Part shown: in pieces, positions 27,645 through 37,342 of the stretch
Layout of the letters: each line of letters opens with the position of its first letter
How positions within the stretch are numbered: position 1 is the first letter of the stretch
DNA from: an uncultured Oscillospiraceae bacterium
Lineage (GTDB): Bacteria; Bacillota; Clostridia; Oscillospirales; Ruminococcaceae
Length of the DNA stretch: 64,000 nucleotides
Assembly (NCBI GenBank): GCA_904384225.1
Contig: CAJFJV010000009.1
Location: forward strand, 1-64,000
Direction: 5' to 3'
Position numbers and translations under genes: made by a program
The notes under the pieces: generated by a model
What the model was told of the DNA's origin: nothing
Database searches by the model: none
The model's input: the letters and a program-made list of their open reading frames with translations, nothing else

Positions 27645-28661
27645 TTAATAGTCGTGCGTGGACTCCTCGCTGAAGCCGGTCTGAAGCAGGTCGATATAAT
27701 CGAACGCCTTGCCGGTTCCAATGGAAACGCATTCCACGGCATTTTCGCTTACATGGGTCCGGATGCCGGTTTCATGCTCGACAAGCTCTGCAACACCCTT
27801 TAGAAGCGAGCCGCCGCCCGTCATCACAATCCCGTTTTCATAAATGTCGCTGGCGAGCTCCGGCGGGGTCTTGTCCAAGACGCGCTTGACTGCCGCAACC
27901 AGCAGTTCGCCGAACGGCGCAACCGCATCGTAAAGGTCCTGCTCGGACACGGTGATCTGCTGCGGATAAATGCTTAACAGGTTCCGGCCCTTTGCCACAG
28001 CCGTCCTTTCGTGCGATGGCTTCCACAGCGTACCGATCTGCTGTTTAAGCTGCTCGGCCATCTTCCTGCCGATGGAGAGATGGTATTTCTGCGCCATCAT
28101 CTTGATAATCTCTTCATCGATCCGGTTGCCGGCGTACCGCATGGATTCCGACAGGACAACGCCGCCCAGAGAGAGCACCGCCACATCCGCCGTACCGCCG
28201 CCGATATCGATTACGAACGATCCGTTGGCCTTTGTCATGTCGATGCCCGCACCAATGGCCGCCGCAATCGGTTCTTCAATCAGATAGACCTTCCTGCCGC
28301 CCGCGTGGACGATCGTGCGCACAACCGCGCGGCGTTCCACCTCTGTGACGGAAGAAGGCACGCAGATTACAACGCGGTGCTTCACCAAAAAGCTGCTGCA
28401 CGCGCGCTTGATGAACTCCTTTAACATCATCTCCGTCAGGACATGATCCGATATAACGCCGTTTTCCAGCGGAAACTCCGCTTTAATATATCCCGGCGTC
28501 TTGCCGAGCATGGAGAGCGCCTCGCTTCCAGCGGCTATCAGCGTATCGTCCCGCGTATTGACGGCAACGATGGCCGGTTCGCGCAAAAGCTCGCCCTCAC
28601 CTGATTTATAAATAATGATCTTGGTCGTACCAAGATCAATGCCGATATCCAATGCTCCCAT
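27645..28661 (-). CDS. MreB/Mbl-family rod shape-determining protein
   Basis: DIGIDLGTTKIIIYKSGEGELLREPAIVAVN, FVIDIGGGTADVAVLSLGGVV, GIVMTGGGSLLKGV. Confidence 0.93.
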   Translation of the reverse strand: MGALDIGIDLGTTKIIIYKSGEGELLREPAIVAVNTRDDTLIAAGSEALSMLGKTPGYIKAEFPLENGVISDHVLTEMMLKEFIKRACSSFLVKHRVVICVPSSVTEVERRAVVRTIVHAGGRKVYLIEEPIAAAIGAGIDMTKANGSFVIDIGGGTADVAVLSLGGVVLSESMRYAGNRIDEEIIKMMAQKYHLSIGRKMAEQLKQQIGTLWKPSHERTAVAKGRNLLSIYPQQITVSEQDLYDAVAPFGELLVAAVKRVLDKTPPELASDIYENGIVMTGGGSLLKGVAELVEHETGIRTHVSENAVECVSIGTGKAFDYIDLLQTGFSEESTHDY

Positions 28662-28728
28662 TTTGCATCACCCGGTTTCGTTTTGATTCCGCATCCGGCG
28701 CGCGCCGGATGCGGTTTCACTTATTGTA

Positions 28729-29433
28729 TCACAGCTTGCCCGTGCCTGTAAACCGTGTTTTTGCCGCTGTCAGGCACAAAACCCGGCGCGCGCCGGCCTG
28801 CTTTAAGGCAAGCGCCGATTCTTTGAGCGTCGCGCCTGTTGTAAACACGTCGTCGACCAGCAGCACGCATTTTCCCGCAAGCATTTTGGGGCTTGGCGCG
28901 CAAAAAGCACCGGCAAGGTTTCCGCGCCGCTCCTCCTTTGGAAGCGCATGCTGCTTTTTCGTGCGGCGTATCTTGCGCAGCGCCTTTTTCTCCCACGGGA
29001 CGGAAAGCTGTGCTGAGAGCGCCCGGCAAAGCCAGTCCGTCTGGGAAAAGCCGCGCCGGTAACGATCCCATGGGTGAAGCGGGACCGGCACAATCAAATC
29101 AGGCCGCATCAGCTCGGACTCCCGATAGCGTCCGGCCATCAAGACGGCGAGCTGTTCGGCGCACAGCCGTTCCCCTTCAAATTTCATCCGGTGAACCGCC
29201 TGCTGCGCCCCTTCCTCATAGTAATAGACCGAAACGGTGGTCAGGCCGCAGGTGCAGTCGCCGTACGCGCTGCCGCAGAACGCGCACCGCCCCGCTTCCA
29301 CATACGGCTGATGATCCTCACAGGCACAGCTGCTGCAAAACAGTGTGCCGCATGGAACCGGCTTTGCGCAAAAAAGGCACCGTTCCGGAAACAGGGCGTG
29401 CCCCACCCCTTTCTTTAACGCCGCCCAGTTCAT
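28729..29433 (-). CDS. comF: ComF family phosphoribosyltransferase
   Basis: N-terminal Cys pairs (CLFC, CSSC, CAFC), VLLVDDVFTTGATLKESALALK PRPP motif. Confidence 0.92.
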   Translation of the reverse strand: MNWAALKKGVGHALFPERCLFCAKPVPCGTLFCSSCACEDHQPYVEAGRCAFCGSAYGDCTCGLTTVSVYYYEEGAQQAVHRMKFEGERLCAEQLAVLMAGRYRESELMRPDLIVPVPLHPWDRYRRGFSQTDWLCRALSAQLSVPWEKKALRKIRRTKKQHALPKEERRGNLAGAFCAPSPKMLAGKCVLLVDDVFTTGATLKESALALKQAGARRVLCLTAAKTRFTGTGKL

Positions 29434-31643
29434 CCGAGGATACTCTCCCTCAGCATGGTTTTCAATCCGGTGTAGCGCAGCATCTTTTTGTCGTTTTGCA
29501 CCATGTACTGGATGCGCCCGCGCTGCCCGACCAAGATCAGGATCTTTTTGGCGCGCGTAACGGCCGTATACAGGAGATTGCGGAAATACAGCTTGTCATA
29601 TCCGCCCATCACCGGCAGGATAATCGCCTCAAACTCACTGCCCTGGCTCTTGTGCACCGTCACCGCATAGGCAAGCTCCAGTTCCTCCGCCATATCGAAG
29701 GTGTAGTAGGCGGCGCGTCCGTCAAATTCGATCGCCATGGTTTTGGAGCCGCGGTCGATCACACGGATAATCCCAATGTCGCCGTTGAAAATGCCCGCGC
29801 CGCTCTCCTCGCCGCGTGTCCACGGTATATCGTAATTATTGCGCACCTGCATGACCTTGTCCTCCACACGGAACGTATACACGCTTCCCTTATACTCTGT
29901 TTTTCCCTCTGCCCGGGGATTTAACCGCTCCTGCAGCAAGCTGTTGAGCGCAATTACGCCAAGGTCGCCCTTTCGCTGCGGGCAGAGGACCTGGATATCC
30001 TCCGTAGGGGAAAAGCCATAGCTTGCCGGGAGGCGCCGCCCGCAGAGGTCTAAAATCAACTGCTGCGCCGCATGGGTATCGCTTTGGGGAAGGAAGAAAA
30101 AGTCGTTGTCCTTCCGCGAGAGTTCGGGCATCTCCCCTTCCACAATGCGGTGCGCATTTGTGACGATCAGGCTTTTGGCGGCCTGCCGGAAAATTTCGGA
30201 AAGCTCCACCGTCGGCACCGTATCGCTTTCAATCAGGTCGCGCAGGATATTCCCTGCGCCGACGCTTGGAAGCTGATGGAAATCCCCGACTAAAATCAGT
30301 TTTGCCGAAGGCTTCATCCCGCGCAGCAGCGCGTCGAACAGCAGGGTGTCCACCATCGACACCTCGTCTACAATGACGGCGTCCGCATCAAGGGGGTCCT
30401 GCTCATTGTGCACAAAGGTCAGCTTTCCCGTCTTTGCATAGCCCACCGACACCTCCAAAAGGCGGTGGATCGTCTTCGCCTCACGGCCGGTGACCTCCGC
30501 CATGCGCTTGGCGGCGCGGCCGGTCGGCGCAGTCAGCGCCACGCGCTTTCCCTGCTGTTCCAGCACCTCGATGATCCCGTTTAAGGTCGTGGTCTTACCT
30601 GTGCCGGGGCCGCCGGTCAAGATAAACAGCGCGTGCTCCGCCGCCTGCGCAATCGCTTTTCTTTGCAGCGCGGCGTAACGGATCCCCTTTTCCCGCTCAA
30701 TTAAATCGATAGCCTTTTCCACGCCCTGCGGCTTTTCCGAATAGACCGACAGCATCACATGAATGCGCCCGGTGATATACTGCTGCGCCGTATAGTATTC
30801 GGGAAGGAAAATGAGCGGCGTATTCTCCGTCATGGTGTAAAAGGCCTGGCTGGCAAGCCCGTTGTCCAGCCCGATTTCAACCTCTTCTTCCGGCAGGTCT
30901 AAAAGCCTTGCCGCCGTTGGAAGCAAAAGACGGCGCGGGAGGGCCGTGTGTCCGTTCGACGTGTTGTGCGACAGCACATACCGCAGCCCTGCCGAGACGC
31001 GCTCCGGGGCATCCTTTGGAAGGGAGAGCGTCTGCGCGATGGCGTCCGATGTAGAAAACGGCACGCCGATATCAGAGAGCGACAGGATATACGGGTTTTC
31101 CCGTATCCGCTCCATGGCCGAAGCCCCCCATTTTTTATAGACAGCGACGCTTTTTACCGGGTCAATCCCATGCTGGGACAAAAACAGCATCAGCGAGCGC
31201 ACGCCGAAGAGCTGCCGGAACGCTTCCGCCATCTTTTCCGCCTTTGCCCGGCTGATGCCCTGCACTTCGGCAAGACGCATCGGATCCTCTTCGATGACCC
31301 GAAGGGTATCGTCGCCAAACTTGTCCACAATGCGCCGCGCGGTCGCCGGGCCGATGCCCTTGACCACGCCGCCTGCCAGATACCGGCGGATAGCCCCGGC
31401 GGTTGCCGGCAGCCTGCGCTCGCACATCTGTGCACGGAACTGCACGCCGTGTACGCTGTGCGTCTCATAATAGCCGGTAAGCTCCAGCTCTTCCCCTGCT
31501 TCGACCGCGCCCATTGCGCCGACCGCACAGACAAGCTCGCCGCCGATATCCAAATCCAGCACGCAAAATCCCGTCTCTTCGTTTTTAAAGATCACGTCTT
31601 CCACACTGCCGCTTATTTTTATGTACTCGCGCTGCTGCGCCAT
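29430..31643 (-). CDS. recD2: RecD-like ATP-dependent DNA helicase (RecD2)
   Basis: LTGGPGTGKTTTLNGIIEVLEQ Walker A, VDEVSMVDTLL, LVGDFHQLPSVGAGNILRDLI, YAVTVHKSQGSEFEAIILPV; start taken at MAQQREYIKISG. Confidence 0.93.
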   Translation of the reverse strand: MAQQREYIKISGSVEDVIFKNEETGFCVLDLDIGGELVCAVGAMGAVEAGEELELTGYYETHSVHGVQFRAQMCERRLPATAGAIRRYLAGGVVKGIGPATARRIVDKFGDDTLRVIEEDPMRLAEVQGISRAKAEKMAEAFRQLFGVRSLMLFLSQHGIDPVKSVAVYKKWGASAMERIRENPYILSLSDIGVPFSTSDAIAQTLSLPKDAPERVSAGLRYVLSHNTSNGHTALPRRLLLPTAARLLDLPEEEVEIGLDNGLASQAFYTMTENTPLIFLPEYYTAQQYITGRIHVMLSVYSEKPQGVEKAIDLIEREKGIRYAALQRKAIAQAAEHALFILTGGPGTGKTTTLNGIIEVLEQQGKRVALTAPTGRAAKRMAEVTGREAKTIHRLLEVSVGYAKTGKLTFVHNEQDPLDADAVIVDEVSMVDTLLFDALLRGMKPSAKLILVGDFHQLPSVGAGNILRDLIESDTVPTVELSEIFRQAAKSLIVTNAHRIVEGEMPELSRKDNDFFFLPQSDTHAAQQLILDLCGRRLPASYGFSPTEDIQVLCPQRKGDLGVIALNSLLQERLNPRAEGKTEYKGSVYTFRVEDKVMQVRNNYDIPWTRGEESGAGIFNGDIGIIRVIDRGSKTMAIEFDGRAAYYTFDMAEELELAYAVTVHKSQGSEFEAIILPVMGGYDKLYFRNLLYTAVTRAKKILILVGQRGRIQYMVQNDKKMLRYTGLKTMLRESILG

Positions 31644-31963
31644 TCTTCCTGTCCCCCCGCCGGATAAGCGTCCGGCGCGCTTTGTACAGCTATATACGGA
31701 TGCCGCTTTAAAAAGCGCGCAACAACCGCCGCAGTCTGTTCGTCCATTCCCGCGTCCAGTATCAGGACATCCCGGATCCCAAACAGCACGTATTTGCGCA
31801 GCAGGAATTCCATCTCCTCCACATGGCCGCGCACCGTTAAGACCACCCGCTCCCCCGCGGCACCGCTTTCCCGCAGAAAGGCCGTGCACAGCCGGGACAA
31901 AAGCGTAATCATCCCCAAAAGGCTGGTTGCGATGAAAAAAAACAGACCAAGATATTCGCCCAT
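31619..31963 (-). CDS. Small membrane-anchored protein of unknown function
   Basis: 114 aa; N-terminal TM, VLILDAGMDEQTAAVVARFLKRHPYI; overlaps recD2 start by about 25 bp in another frame. Confidence 0.6.
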   Translation of the reverse strand: MGEYLGLFFFIATSLLGMITLLSRLCTAFLRESGAAGERVVLTVRGHVEEMEFLLRKYVLFGIRDVLILDAGMDEQTAAVVARFLKRHPYIAVQSAPDAYPAGGQEEWRSSAST

Positions 31964-32023
31964 ATTCAGTCACCTCAATGACAGTATATGGGCGAAAAAT
32001 AGATGTGTTACCGCCGGACGCGC

Positions 32024-33136
32024 TTACAGCTCGCCGCGGCTCTTCGCCTTCAGGTAGGCGTTGATAAAGCCGTCGATATCCCCGTCCATGACCGCTTGGA
32101 TATTGCCGTTTTCAAAACCGGTCCGATGGTCTTTGGCAAGCGTATACGGCATAAAGACATAGGAGCGGATCTGGCTGCCCCATGCAATTTCCTTTTGCAC
32201 GCCCTTGATATCTTCAATTTTGTCAAGGTGTTCGCGCTCTTTGATCTGGATCAGCTTGGAACGAAGCATTTTCATCGCGTTTGCTTTGTTTTGCAGCTGG
32301 CTGCGCTCCGTCTGGCACGCGCAGACGATGCCGGTCGGGATATGTGTGATCCGCACCGCAGAGGAGACCTTATTGACGTTCTGGCCGCCTGCGCCGCCGG
32401 AACGGTACGTGTCCACCTGCAAGTCCTCCGGGCGGATATCGATTTCGATACTGTCGTCGATTTCGGGCATTACCTCCAAAGAGGCAAAGGACGTATGCCG
32501 CCGGCCGGAGGCATCAAACGGGGACACCCGTACCAGCCGGTGTACGCCGTTTTCGCTCTTTAAAAAGCCGTAGGCGTTTTCCCCCTCCACAATGGCGCTT
32601 ACACTTTTAATACCCGCTTCTTCGCCGGCCAGGTAATCGAGCGTTTTCATAGAAAAGCCGTGCCGCTCCGCCCAGCGGGTGTACATGCGAAACAGCATGC
32701 TGACCCAGTCCTGCGCCTCGGTCCCGCCTGCGCCCGCATGGAAGGTCAGGATGGCGTTGTTCGCATCATATTCCTCCGTCAGCAGCGTTTTCAGCTTCAT
32801 AGATTCAAGCTTTTCCTTAAAGTCGTCAAGCTCGCCCTGCACCTCTTCCGCCGCGCTTTCGTCCCCTTCCTCAGTCGCCATTTCCACAAGCGTCGCCAGA
32901 TCCTCATGCTGGCTGCACAGCCTTTCATAGGACTCCACCGCGTCTTTGAGCTGGCTGGTACGGCGCAGCACCTTCTGGGATTCCTCCATATCGTCCCAAA
33001 ATTCCGGCTGGGCGGCGCGTCCCTCCAGCTCGCTGATTTCCATTTTCTTTCTATCTATACCAAGCGCACTTTTTAAATCATCCAGCTGCGGCTTTAAGTT
33101 CGCAAGCTCAACTTTTACTTCATCGTAAAATAACAA
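32024..33136 (-). CDS. prfB: Peptide chain release factor 2
   Basis: GGQNVNKVSSAVRITHIPTGIVCACQTERSQLQNKANAMKML; likely TTG start at 33136 behind GGGTGG. Confidence 0.95.
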   Translation of the reverse strand: MLFYDEVKVELANLKPQLDDLKSALGIDRKKMEISELEGRAAQPEFWDDMEESQKVLRRTSQLKDAVESYERLCSQHEDLATLVEMATEEGDESAAEEVQGELDDFKEKLESMKLKTLLTEEYDANNAILTFHAGAGGTEAQDWVSMLFRMYTRWAERHGFSMKTLDYLAGEEAGIKSVSAIVEGENAYGFLKSENGVHRLVRVSPFDASGRRHTSFASLEVMPEIDDSIEIDIRPEDLQVDTYRSGGAGGQNVNKVSSAVRITHIPTGIVCACQTERSQLQNKANAMKMLRSKLIQIKEREHLDKIEDIKGVQKEIAWGSQIRSYVFMPYTLAKDHRTGFENGNIQAVMDGDIDGFINAYLKAKSRGEL

Positions 33137-33255
33137 AAAAACCACCCTTTTTGTAAAGCAGACCGTTTTGCGGTTTGCTGTTAAATTGATCGGCACATAC
33201 GTCTTCTTTTTATATTATACGGAAAACCCGCCCGCTTGTAAAGCCTTCCGGCCGC

Positions 33256-33284
33256 TTGACAAAGCGCTTTTTCCTGTTTAAAAT
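33256..33284 (+). promoter_or_regulatory. Strong sigma70-type promoter upstream of nadA
   Basis: TTGACA (33256-33261) - 17 nt - TAAAAT (33279-33284). Confidence 0.8.
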
Positions 33285-33373
33285 GATTAAAACAAGATAA
33301 ACAGCCGTTTTGCGGCGTTTTTCCGCCCGGCGCGGCAGACGGCCATAAAGCGCAGGGCATGCCGTAAAAATTG

Positions 33374-33419
33374 AAAAGCCGCCTTATAAAAGGGGCTTTC
33401 CTTTTATAAGGCGGCTTTT
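33374..33419 (+). terminator. Intrinsic terminator in the nadA 5' leader (attenuator candidate)
   Basis: AAAAGCCGCCTTATAAAAG-GGGCTTTC-CTTTTATAAGGCGGCTTTT, 19-bp stem, 20 nt before the nadA ATG. Confidence 0.8.
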
Positions 33420-33439
33420 GCGTGACGACAGGAGTTTTT

Positions 33440-34354
33440 ATGATGACAAAAGATCTGCAGGAGCAAATCCTCAAGCTGAAAAAGGAAAAGGACGCGTGCA
33501 TTTTCGCACACAGCTACCAATCCCCTGATATTTTGGAAATCGCCGATTTGACGGGCGATTCTTTTGCGCTGAGCGTGAAGGCGAAGGCGTACGCATGTAA
33601 GACTGTCATCCTCTGCGGCGTCCGCTTTATGGCGGAGACGCTTAAAATGCTGTGCCCCGAAAAGACGGTTGTGCTCCCGGTGGCGGATGCGACCTGCCCC
33701 ATGGCCGAGCAGATTGCGCCTGAACGCGTGCTGGCATTTAAAAAGGAACACCCGGAGTTTGCCGTGGTGGCCTATATCAACACCTCGACGGAGTTAAAGG
33801 CCGTCTGCGACGTCTGTGTCACCTCTTCAAGCGCCCTTCAGATCGTGGAGAAGCTTCCGCAAAAAGACATCCTGTTTATTCCGGACAAAAATCTCGGCAG
33901 CTTTGTCAAAGCAAAGCTGCCGCAGAAAAATATTGTCCTTTGGGAGGGCTTCTGCCCGGTGCACAACGCCGTCACACTGGAAGAGGTTTTGGCGGCAAAG
34001 GCGGCGCACCCTTCCGCAAAATTGCTTATGCATCCGGAACTCAGCGCAGACGCCGTCCGTTTCGCAGACGTGGTCGGCAGCACGGCGGACATCCTCCGCT
34101 ACGCCATGACGCACGAGGAGGACTGCATTATCGGGACGGAAAAAAGCATCGCGGATTACCTCTCCCTTGTCCGGCCGGAGCACCGCTATTACCCGCTTTC
34201 CAAAAAGCTGATGTGCCCGGATATGCGCATCACCAACCTCTCCGACGTATACCACGCGCTCAACGGCTCGGGCGGCCTTGAAATTGAGCTGGACGAGGCG
34301 CTGTGCAGACAGGCAAAGCGCCCCATCGACGAAATGATCCGCTTGGGAAGCTGA
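33440..34354 (+). CDS. nadA: Quinolinate synthase NadA
   Basis: IFAHSYQSPDILEIADLTGDSFALS, CGVRFMAETLKM, GFCPVHNAVT, KKLMCPDMRITNL; GGAG RBS at 33431. Confidence 0.95.
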   Translation: MMTKDLQEQILKLKKEKDACIFAHSYQSPDILEIADLTGDSFALSVKAKAYACKTVILCGVRFMAETLKMLCPEKTVVLPVADATCPMAEQIAPERVLAFKKEHPEFAVVAYINTSTELKAVCDVCVTSSSALQIVEKLPQKDILFIPDKNLGSFVKAKLPQKNIVLWEGFCPVHNAVTLEEVLAAKAAHPSAKLLMHPELSADAVRFADVVGSTADILRYAMTHEEDCIIGTEKSIADYLSLVRPEHRYYPLSKKLMCPDMRITNLSDVYHALNGSGGLEIELDEALCRQAKRPIDEMIRLGS

Positions 34355-34386
34355 CCGGGCAGACAAAAAGAAAGGGGTTAAACCGC

Positions 34387-34971
34387 ATGATTAAATGCGA
34401 GCAGGACAGCCGCACCCGCCGCACAAAGGCCGCGCTCCGCGCGGGGCTCGCTGCCCTGATCCGGGAAAAGGGCGTTGCAGGCGTTACCGTCCGCGAGCTG
34501 GCCGAACGCGCCGGGATCAACCGCGCGACATTTTATATCCATTACCACGATATCGACGATATGCTCGGCCATATATACCGCGAAATCCTTTCGGACCTTG
34601 CCGCTGTGCTGGAAATGCATCAGAAGGAGGAAAGCGCAGAACGCCCCTTTTCTATTCTCTGTGATATATTCCGTTTCCTGCAAAAGCACAGCGCCATGTG
34701 TGCCGCCCTTTTAAGCGAGCGCGGCGACCCTGCGTTTATCGAGCAAATCAAAGCCCCCATCCGGGACAAGTGTGTCCGGGACTGGAAGCGGCTCCGTCCG
34801 GACGAGCCAAACGAGCACAGGGCGGCTTATTTCGCTTCCTACATCGTCTCCGGCTGTGTAGGGCTTTTTGAACAATGGCTGAAGGGCGGCATGCAGGAGA
34901 CGCCTGAGGAGATGGCGCAGCTTGCCGACCGGATGATCCGGACCGGCGTCAAAACCATGCTTACGCCATAA
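34387..34971 (+). CDS. TetR/AcrR family transcriptional regulator
   Basis: RTKAALRAGLAALIREKGVAGVTVRELAERAGINRATFYIHYHDIDDMLGHI. Confidence 0.9.
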   Translation: MIKCEQDSRTRRTKAALRAGLAALIREKGVAGVTVRELAERAGINRATFYIHYHDIDDMLGHIYREILSDLAAVLEMHQKEESAERPFSILCDIFRFLQKHSAMCAALLSERGDPAFIEQIKAPIRDKCVRDWKRLRPDEPNEHRAAYFASYIVSGCVGLFEQWLKGGMQETPEEMAQLADRMIRTGVKTMLTP

Positions 34972-35632
34972 CCGGGGGTTTGTGCTGATAGTCAAAGCCG
35001 CAGGCCTCCAAAAAGGCGCGCGCCATCAGCGTAGCGCCGACCTGATTCGGATGGACGCGGTCCCATGCAATATATGAGGAATGCCGGATCTTGCAGTAGT
35101 CCTCGTACACCTTTTGGAAGTCGACCAGCGTCAGACGGTGCTTTAAAGCGATCTTTTTGCAGATTGCCCCGTATTCATCCATGCGCGCACGCATTTTGTC
35201 CGCACGGTTCGGTTCTATATAGTAAGGCGTCAAAAGGAAGACGCCTTTTACTTTTTGCGGGATCATCGCGACCATCTTTTCTATGTTTTCCTCATACTCC
35301 TCCGGCATGACCTGGCAGTCCAGCATAGCGGGCGTGTCGAACTGCCGCCACACGTCGTTGATGCCGATACAGATGGAAACCCAATCCGGATCGAGCGCCA
35401 CAACATCCCGCTCAAACCTGGCCAGCAGGTCCCGGCTTGTATTGCCGCTTACGCCGGCGTTCGTCACGCGGACGCGCACCTCCGGATAATATGCGGAAAG
35501 CATATTTTCCACAATGCGGACGTAGCTTCTCCCGACATTGTCAAAAAGCCCTTCGCCGACCGGCTGGGCGCTGTCCATGTCCGTCACGGAATCCCCTGCG
35601 AACACGATCCTGTCATAATCTTCAAACAACAT
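34961..35632 (-). CDS. SGNH/GDSL hydrolase family protein
   Basis: DRIVFAGDSVTDMDSAQP, NAGVSGNTSRDLLARF, WVSICIGINDVWRQF, DRVHPNQVGATLMA. Confidence 0.93.
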   Translation of the reverse strand: MLFEDYDRIVFAGDSVTDMDSAQPVGEGLFDNVGRSYVRIVENMLSAYYPEVRVRVTNAGVSGNTSRDLLARFERDVVALDPDWVSICIGINDVWRQFDTPAMLDCQVMPEEYEENIEKMVAMIPQKVKGVFLLTPYYIEPNRADKMRARMDEYGAICKKIALKHRLTLVDFQKVYEDYCKIRHSSYIAWDRVHPNQVGATLMARAFLEACGFDYQHKPPVMA

Positions 35633-35718
35633 ACCAATTCCTCCCGCCGCTGCACGCGGCTTTTTTTAAAGCGGGTTCTCCCGCTTTTTTTCAACATGCA
35701 AAAGCGCACCGCGCCGCG

Positions 35719-36372
35719 TTACCGCAGGAAAACCGCCAGCCTTGCCTTGAACCACGATATGGCCGGCCCTAAGAAAAAGGCGATCAGGATGGTGACAATC
35801 CCCACTGTCCCGCCGATAGCAAAGCCCAGCACCAAAAAGGCCGTATCCCATGCGATGCGGATCACCTTAAAGGGGACGCGGGGAAGACGGGCGGAGATGA
35901 TAAACGGCAGTACGTCGTAAGGCGAGCCGCCCAAATCCGCACACAGATAGGCGGAGGCGCCGGAGATGAAGACGGCCAGCACCGGAAGAAGCAGGAGCCA
36001 GCAGACCAGCGGGCTGTCAAAAAAGCCCGCAGGGAATACCTTAGACCAAATAAAGCCGAAAAAATCCGCGATATATCCCACGCACACCATATTGCCAATG
36101 GTGCCAAAGCCGATTTTCCCCAGATCGAATATCACGACAAAGACAAACAGCACGGCCGCACAAATAAGCTGCCACGTCCCGTAGGTAAGCGGAAGGCGGT
36201 TTGATATCCCCATGACAAAGCATGTCCACGGGTCGGTCCCCAAATCGATCTGGATCAGCAGGGAAAGCCCAAACCCTTGGACTAAAACCCCGATCAGCAT
36301 CATAACCATCCGCGTCCAGAACTTGGGCGGACGGGCAAAACAAGCAATCTTCATAAGCTGTCTTTTCCCCAT
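35719..36372 (-). CDS. YczE/YitT-like integral membrane protein
   Basis: GVLVQGFGLSLLIQIDLGTDPWTCFVMGIS..., five or six TM segments, ADLGGSPYDVLPFIIS. Confidence 0.8.
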   Translation of the reverse strand: MGKRQLMKIACFARPPKFWTRMVMMLIGVLVQGFGLSLLIQIDLGTDPWTCFVMGISNRLPLTYGTWQLICAAVLFVFVVIFDLGKIGFGTIGNMVCVGYIADFFGFIWSKVFPAGFFDSPLVCWLLLLPVLAVFISGASAYLCADLGGSPYDVLPFIISARLPRVPFKVIRIAWDTAFLVLGFAIGGTVGIVTILIAFFLGPAISWFKARLAVFLR

Positions 36373-36685
36373 TTCAGTTGTTTTCCTTTTCCGCTGTTTA
36401 TTATACGGCCCGCCGTGCCAAAAGGCAAGCAGGAGTTTTCCGCTTGGCCGGGATCAAGCTCCCGCCCCATAAAACGGGCGCTGGAAGATACCGCAGCAGT
36501 GCTGCTTTGCCTTGGAAGAGCGGCCATACCGGCCAAATTGCGGCTTGCAGGAAGTTTTGGCCTATGTGCGTTCCCCGTATCAAATTTTATCTTGTGGGAA
36601 ACGGCCGGTCCGCCTTATTGCAGGCCCGCGCCGTTTTCTTTACCGAATTTTTTATCATGCGGAATTTATGCCGAAAAGCGGCAGG

Positions 36686-36726
36686 AAAGAGCGCCGGGGC
36701 GTTTGCCCCGGCGCTCTTTCCTTTTT
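36686..36726 (+). terminator. Terminator-like hairpin
   Basis: AAAGAGCGCCGGGGC-GTTT-GCCCCGGCGCTCTTT then CCTTTTT. Confidence 0.7.
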
Positions 36727-36748
36727 CTGCCTGCCGTCAAACGGCCGG

Positions 36749-37174
36749 CTATTTTATTTTCCCATCGCCGCCCATCAGGGCGGTCAGTTCTTCAATGCGC
36801 TCCAGCGGGAAGGGCGGCGACGTCAGGGGCTTTAGCGCAATGGACATCAGCTTCATCGGATTGTCGTCCGCCGCTGTGCGGTTCGAGCTGAGCTTGCCGC
36901 ACCGCTTACAGCGGTGGATGACGGCCCATTCGCCGTTTTTGCGCACCCAAACGCCGACCGGCTCCATAATGCCGCCGCACGCAGAGGCACGATCCCCCGG
37001 CTCATCGTCTACATGCAGGCTTGTAAGGCAGTTCGGACAGTGGTTGCGGTGGCCGCTCCCCGCCCCCTGCGGGAACACGGGGCGTCCGCACAGCTTGCAG
37101 GTAAACGTGTCGTTGCACGCATGTGTTTTATAGTATCCTTTTTCGTATTGTATCCTTTTGTTTTCCCGATTCAT
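36749..37174 (-). CDS. RNHCP-domain zinc-ribbon protein
   Basis: DTFTCKLCGRPVFPQGAGSGHRNHCPNCLTSLHVDDEPGDRASACGGIMEPVGVWV...IHRCKRCGKLSSNR; start MNRENKR. Confidence 0.88.
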   Translation of the reverse strand: MNRENKRIQYEKGYYKTHACNDTFTCKLCGRPVFPQGAGSGHRNHCPNCLTSLHVDDEPGDRASACGGIMEPVGVWVRKNGEWAVIHRCKRCGKLSSNRTAADDNPMKLMSIALKPLTSPPFPLERIEELTALMGGDGKIK

Positions 37175-37342
37175 GGGGATAATCCTCCTAAAAGCCATAT
37201 TGCTGTCCTTTTGGGAGGCGCTGCGGTGTGTGTTTACGCAAACCTCCCGGTTGGCACAATGGCACACATCCCCATATGCAGACGATACATCATATTGCTT
37301 CTTCCTTTCCGCGGCCGTCTTGCCTATTCGGCCGGACGGCCG

